Source: Bdellovibrio sp. SKB1291214
Lineage (GTDB): Bacteria > Bdellovibrionota > Bdellovibrionia > Bdellovibrionales > Bdellovibrionaceae
NCBI RefSeq assembly: GCF_002209355.2
Contig: NZ_CP106855.1
Span: 1,860,001-1,924,000, forward strand
DNA length: 64,000 bases
Direction of reading: 5' to 3'
Numbering within the stretch: position 1 is the first letter of the stretch; each line of letters opens with the position of its first letter. Made by a program: the position numbers and the translations under genes. Positions 60,954 through 64,000 of the stretch are shown one piece after another. The notes below the pieces were generated by a model that was not told the DNA's origin, made no database searches, and saw only the letters and a program-made list of their open reading frames with translations.

Positions 60954-60980
60954 AAAGGCTCCGTATCCCGGGGCCTTTTT
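60954..60980 (+). terminator. Terminator of small exported protein gene
   Basis: AAAGGC-T-CCG and CGG-G-GCCTTT pair around TATCC, followed by a T-run, about 12 bases after the stop. Confidence 0.8.
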
Positions 60981-61140
60981 AGTTTTTGTCATTATGAAAC
61001 CATAGAGCAGAAACTCAGAGCTGAGTTTACTTCTATTCTGGTAAAAATTCTGTAAAATTTCCTGCCTCAAACCGAGAACCCGGATTCAGTGGACCTCATG
61101 AAAAGCCGATAAATATCTCATACTTTTTGGGGTCGTATCG

Positions 61141-63264
61141 GTGAATTTATCTGTCTGGTTCCGTTCAACTATCGCTATATTGGCGGGCGTCCTTACAGCC
61201 TGTACCATGGATGTGAGCTTAGTATCCTTAGGGTCGTCTGATGCTCTCGGCCCGGAGGCTATCGCCATTGACGGAACCTTGACCGTTTCGGGTCTTAAAG
61301 TAACTGATAATTCCACTCCCAATCTGACGCTTTCCTCTTCATCCATCACGCCGACACAGATGAAAATCACTAACAATGCGAACTGCAGTGGCGGCACCTG
61401 GGTTGCCTATGCCTCGACGGTCACTGGCTATGCTTTGACGGCTTCGGATGGAACCAAGGACGTGTCCGCCCAGTTTAAAGATGCATCAGGTGCAATCACT
61501 TCCTGTGTTAGTACGACAGTGTTGTTGGATACTTCGGCGCCGACAAGTCCCTCACTGACGGTGGTGGCAGATTATACAGACGGCAGCTCTGTCAATTTCG
61601 TGAAGAGCTCATCTCCCACTTTTAATTTAAGCGCCGTGGATGCGACTTTATATGAGATGCAGATTTCAAACTCCGCAACCTGTGCTTCAGGTTCTTATGA
61701 ACCTTTCGCGGCTGCTAAAGTTTGGGCTTTGACGGCGAGTGATGGTTTAAAAGACGTCTCTGTAAAATATCAGGATCGTTTCTCCCACGAATCTACTTGC
61801 GTAAATATCAGTGTGGTATTGGACTCCACGGCCAGCGCCACGCCCGTGATTGCGCAGGCAGAGGGTGCAGAGGGAGCGGGTTCCAATTCTTTCTCTCCCA
61901 AAGTTTTCGTAAAAAATATCAGTGCGAATGAAGTAGCTGATGCGACCCACAGTGGATTTTTAGATTATCAGGCCCGGATAGTGCGGGTCAGTGATTCGGC
62001 CGAAATTCAAGCGTGGCAGTCTGTGGGTGCGGGACCTTTACTGCAATTAACCGGTCTGACATTGGTGGATGGGACCCCTTACCGCATGGAGGTTCGCTCG
62101 CGTGATAAAGCGGGCAATACATCCTCCTCTGCATCAGTCACGTGGACCAGCTCCCTAGTTCCTTTCTATGTCAAGTCGTTGGAAAACGCGACGCCATCCA
62201 CAGAGTTTACCAGTGACTCGTTCACCTTGGCAGGTGGCACAGGTGCCGTGACGGTGGCTGTCACGAATGGAGCAAAAGTGTGTATTTCCCCATGTGCAAA
62301 TTGGGCAGCAGCGGGTGCCTCGGTATCCGCTACAGTGGGGGATACGTTGTCATTAAAAGCTTTTTCCCCGGCTTCGGGAACTTTGACTTCGACGATCACA
62401 GCGGGGGCTTACACGACGACTTGGAAGATTTCGACGAGCCTTTTGTGTCCCTCGAATTACGTCTTAGTTCCCGGTGAAAATGGAACTTTGCAAGGCGAAT
62501 TCTGTTTGGCAAAATTTGAGATGAAGATTTATGGAAATTCTGACGGGTATCAAACTTATAGCGCAGCCTATGTGGCGGAATCCCGTGCAGACGGCACCCC
62601 GTGGCGTTTGTTGAATGTGGATCAAATGATTTCCGAGTGTCAGGCCTTGGGTTCTGGTTATGACCTGATCAACAACACGCAGTGGAATACAGTCGCTCGT
62701 AACATTTCATCTTTGGGTTCAAATTGGAGCAGCGGTACCGTTGGCACAGGACAAGTCAATCAGGGGAACCGCTCCAGCACGAATCAATTGGAAGCATCCA
62801 CAGATGACTCCGAGGCTTGTGTAAACCTACCGGGCTTTACATATCCGGCGGCGGCAAGTTCTTGCTCCGATTCAGTCTGGCATAATTTCCGTCGTACTCA
62901 CCAGCTAAGTAACGGTTCCGTGCTTTGGGATTTCTCGGGGGGCTCGTGGGAAGGCGTGAAGGACACCTATGCGGATAGTTATACCGGCACGAATGATTTC
63001 TTGTCGGCGATGATCGACGGAAGTTTTTTTAAAATGCTTTTAGGAGCTCAAGGAAAAACTTGTGCAGATCCTTCTAACACAACGGAACGTTGTGGCTTCG
63101 GTTATGCATACCTAAGCAATGCTCGTCCCGCCAGTGCGATTTTCAGAGGTGGCAGTGCTAGTAACGGTCGCGAGGCCGGCATCTTTGCCATCGACTTTGA
63201 CTACAGTCGCACCTTTAGTGATGGGGCCCATGGCTTCCGTTGTGTGGCGCCACTTACAAACTAG
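61141..63264 (+). CDS. Large lipoprotein with Ig-like repeats and FGE-like end
   Basis: A 707-residue protein with GTG start and lipobox LTAC (Cys21). Residues about 30-230 hold two related beta-sandwich repeats: NLTLSSSSITPTQMKITNNANCSGGTWVAYASTVTGYALTASDGTKDVSAQFKD, and the second near 145. A third Ig or fibronectin-like domain follows. Residues about 440-707 (FCLAKFEMKIYG, NNTQWNTVARNISSL, FRGGSASNGREAGIFAIDFDYSRTFSDGAHGFRCV) resemble formylglycine-generating-enzyme/DUF1566-like C-type-lectin folds. It may be a surface adhesin. Cysteines pair across repeats. Ligands are unknown. Confidence 0.75.
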   Translation: MNLSVWFRSTIAILAGVLTACTMDVSLVSLGSSDALGPEAIAIDGTLTVSGLKVTDNSTPNLTLSSSSITPTQMKITNNANCSGGTWVAYASTVTGYALTASDGTKDVSAQFKDASGAITSCVSTTVLLDTSAPTSPSLTVVADYTDGSSVNFVKSSSPTFNLSAVDATLYEMQISNSATCASGSYEPFAAAKVWALTASDGLKDVSVKYQDRFSHESTCVNISVVLDSTASATPVIAQAEGAEGAGSNSFSPKVFVKNISANEVADATHSGFLDYQARIVRVSDSAEIQAWQSVGAGPLLQLTGLTLVDGTPYRMEVRSRDKAGNTSSSASVTWTSSLVPFYVKSLENATPSTEFTSDSFTLAGGTGAVTVAVTNGAKVCISPCANWAAAGASVSATVGDTLSLKAFSPASGTLTSTITAGAYTTTWKISTSLLCPSNYVLVPGENGTLQGEFCLAKFEMKIYGNSDGYQTYSAAYVAESRADGTPWRLLNVDQMISECQALGSGYDLINNTQWNTVARNISSLGSNWSSGTVGTGQVNQGNRSSTNQLEASTDDSEACVNLPGFTYPAAASSCSDSVWHNFRRTHQLSNGSVLWDFSGGSWEGVKDTYADSYTGTNDFLSAMIDGSFFKMLLGAQGKTCADPSNTTERCGFGYAYLSNARPASAIFRGGSASNGREAGIFAIDFDYSRTFSDGAHGFRCVAPLTN

Positions 63265-63315
63265 CATGTCTTTTTACAGACTGATTCCCTTCGGTCCCAC
63301 GTTTAGAATGTGCAT

Positions 63316-64000
63316 ATGATGGCAAAATTAATTCCTTTTATCGTGCTGGCCATGCTTTGGGGCATGTTCAAGTATGCCTTTGCGGCAACAGAAAAATGCA
63401 CCCGTCGCTTTGAAGTGGGCTTGGCAAATTACGTTCCGACGTATTATCGCGAAGATGGTCAGGTGAAAGGAATCGGGCATGAGTTCGCCCAGGAGTTAGC
63501 TCGCCGCACCGGTTGTACTTTTATAGAAACGGTGTATGCGAGGCCTTCTGCGATTTCTCAAATGAAGTTGGGACGGTTAGATCTTTTTTTCTTTACGGCT
63601 TCGCTTTTTGAGTTTGAGGGGTCCGCAAATTTCGTTCCGATATTAGAAGCCAAAAGAGCATTGAAGGTTCTATCTTCGATTGAAAGTAAGCATCCCAACA
63701 TTGATGATTTTATCAAAGATAAATCGATAAAATTCGGAGTGATGATTGGCTCGCAATCCAGTTTTACCAAAGAAGAATATGACCTGCTTATTTCAGAGGA
63801 AAGGACCATTGGCGTTCCCGATCCTGATGGACTTTTTCGAATGCTTAAAGCGAAACGAGTTCAAGCGGTGATGTTTCCCAGCATGAGTACGAAATACTAT
63901 GTCCAAGTGAATGGTTTAGAAAAACTGACGAAATCGATCGATGATCCGGATAAAAAATCTGTGGTGGGTTATGTCTACTCAAATCGACGCATGTCTAAAA
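63316..64000 (+). CDS. Periplasmic substrate-binding protein (SBP_bac_3-like), partial
   Basis: The frame is open to the right window edge, so only the first 228 codons are seen. A hydrophobic N-terminus (MAKLIPFIVLAMLWGMFKYAFAATEKC) is probably a signal peptide. FEVGLANYVPTYYREDGQVKGIGHEFAQELARRTGCTFIET then FGVMIGSQSSF match family-3 extracellular solute-binding proteins. In relatives, such proteins bind amino acids or serve as sensor domains, and a longer product with more domains is possible. ATG codons at 63316 and 63319 are tandem and no ribosome-binding site is obvious. Confidence 0.75.
   Translation, partial: MMAKLIPFIVLAMLWGMFKYAFAATEKCTRRFEVGLANYVPTYYREDGQVKGIGHEFAQELARRTGCTFIETVYARPSAISQMKLGRLDLFFFTASLFEFEGSANFVPILEAKRALKVLSSIESKHPNIDDFIKDKSIKFGVMIGSQSSFTKEEYDLLISEERTIGVPDPDGLFRMLKAKRVQAVMFPSMSTKYYVQVNGLEKLTKSIDDPDKKSVVGYVYSNRRMSK

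Overview
The window looks like chromosomal DNA of a predatory or free-living member of the Bdellovibrionota, most likely Bdellovibrio or a close relative. This is inferred from gene content: a TIGR02147-type regulator, many small exported proteins and lipoproteins with lipoboxes such as FQNC, dense short operons on both strands, and AT-leaning codon use. Apart from one IS3-family element it reads as an ordinary chromosome with a large accessory and cell-envelope component.

Layout. 1-5.6 kb: end of a DUF938 methyltransferase, an Rnk-like factor, a lipoprotein hydrolase, a frameshifted SnoaL gene, a VOC protein, a YqeY-like protein, and an ArsR/SDR pair with paired operator-like repeats. 5.7-8.4 kb: a two-gene DNA-repair operon (radical SAM protein plus DUF4130-UdgX uracil-DNA enzyme) whose promoter spacer holds a perfect palindrome. 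8.4-15.5 kb: LysM/beta-barrel protein, KatG, DUF2945, a zinc-site protein and a GH113-like protein. 15.2-25.1 kb: a stress and genome-maintenance block. It holds a deletion scar joining the 3' ends of two genes, one of them Ku, then an operon of SDR, RNase HII, LigD and an overlooked 57-residue basic protein. An acetyl-CoA hydrolase-like enzyme, CsbD-like and DUF883 proteins, and half-size PqiA/PqiB proteins follow.

25.2-34.8 kb: lipoproteins, exported proteins, a polysaccharide deacetylase, a nuclease, an RlpA-like protein and a DegT aminotransferase. 34.8-36.2 kb: a complete IS3-family element inserted in the loop of the DegT gene's terminator. 36.2-45.4 kb: second member of an exported six-cysteine family, a serine protease, a glycosyltransferase, oligoendopeptidase F, an exported DUF2252 protein, a beta-propeller and an old yellow enzyme. 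45.5-51.5 kb: a transport operon (outer-membrane-type protein, NdvA-like exporter, YddA/SbmA-like ABC protein) next to a GH43 protein. 51.6-52.1 kb: tRNA-Arg(TCT), a separate tRNA 3'-half remnant and tandem operator-like repeats. 52.1-64 kb: beta-propeller lipoprotein, BrkB-like protein, Lys-rich lipoprotein, an operon of sigma-54 regulator, CdsA, PlsC and metallo-hydrolase, SerA, a large Ig/FGE-like lipoprotein, and the start of a periplasmic binding protein.

The strongest follow-up candidates are the palindrome-controlled near-leaderless repair operon, the Ku deletion scar beside an intact LigD operon with its small basic protein, the IS in a terminator loop, and the tRNA remnant. All assignments come from reading the sequence and remembered family motifs. 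No database search was run.
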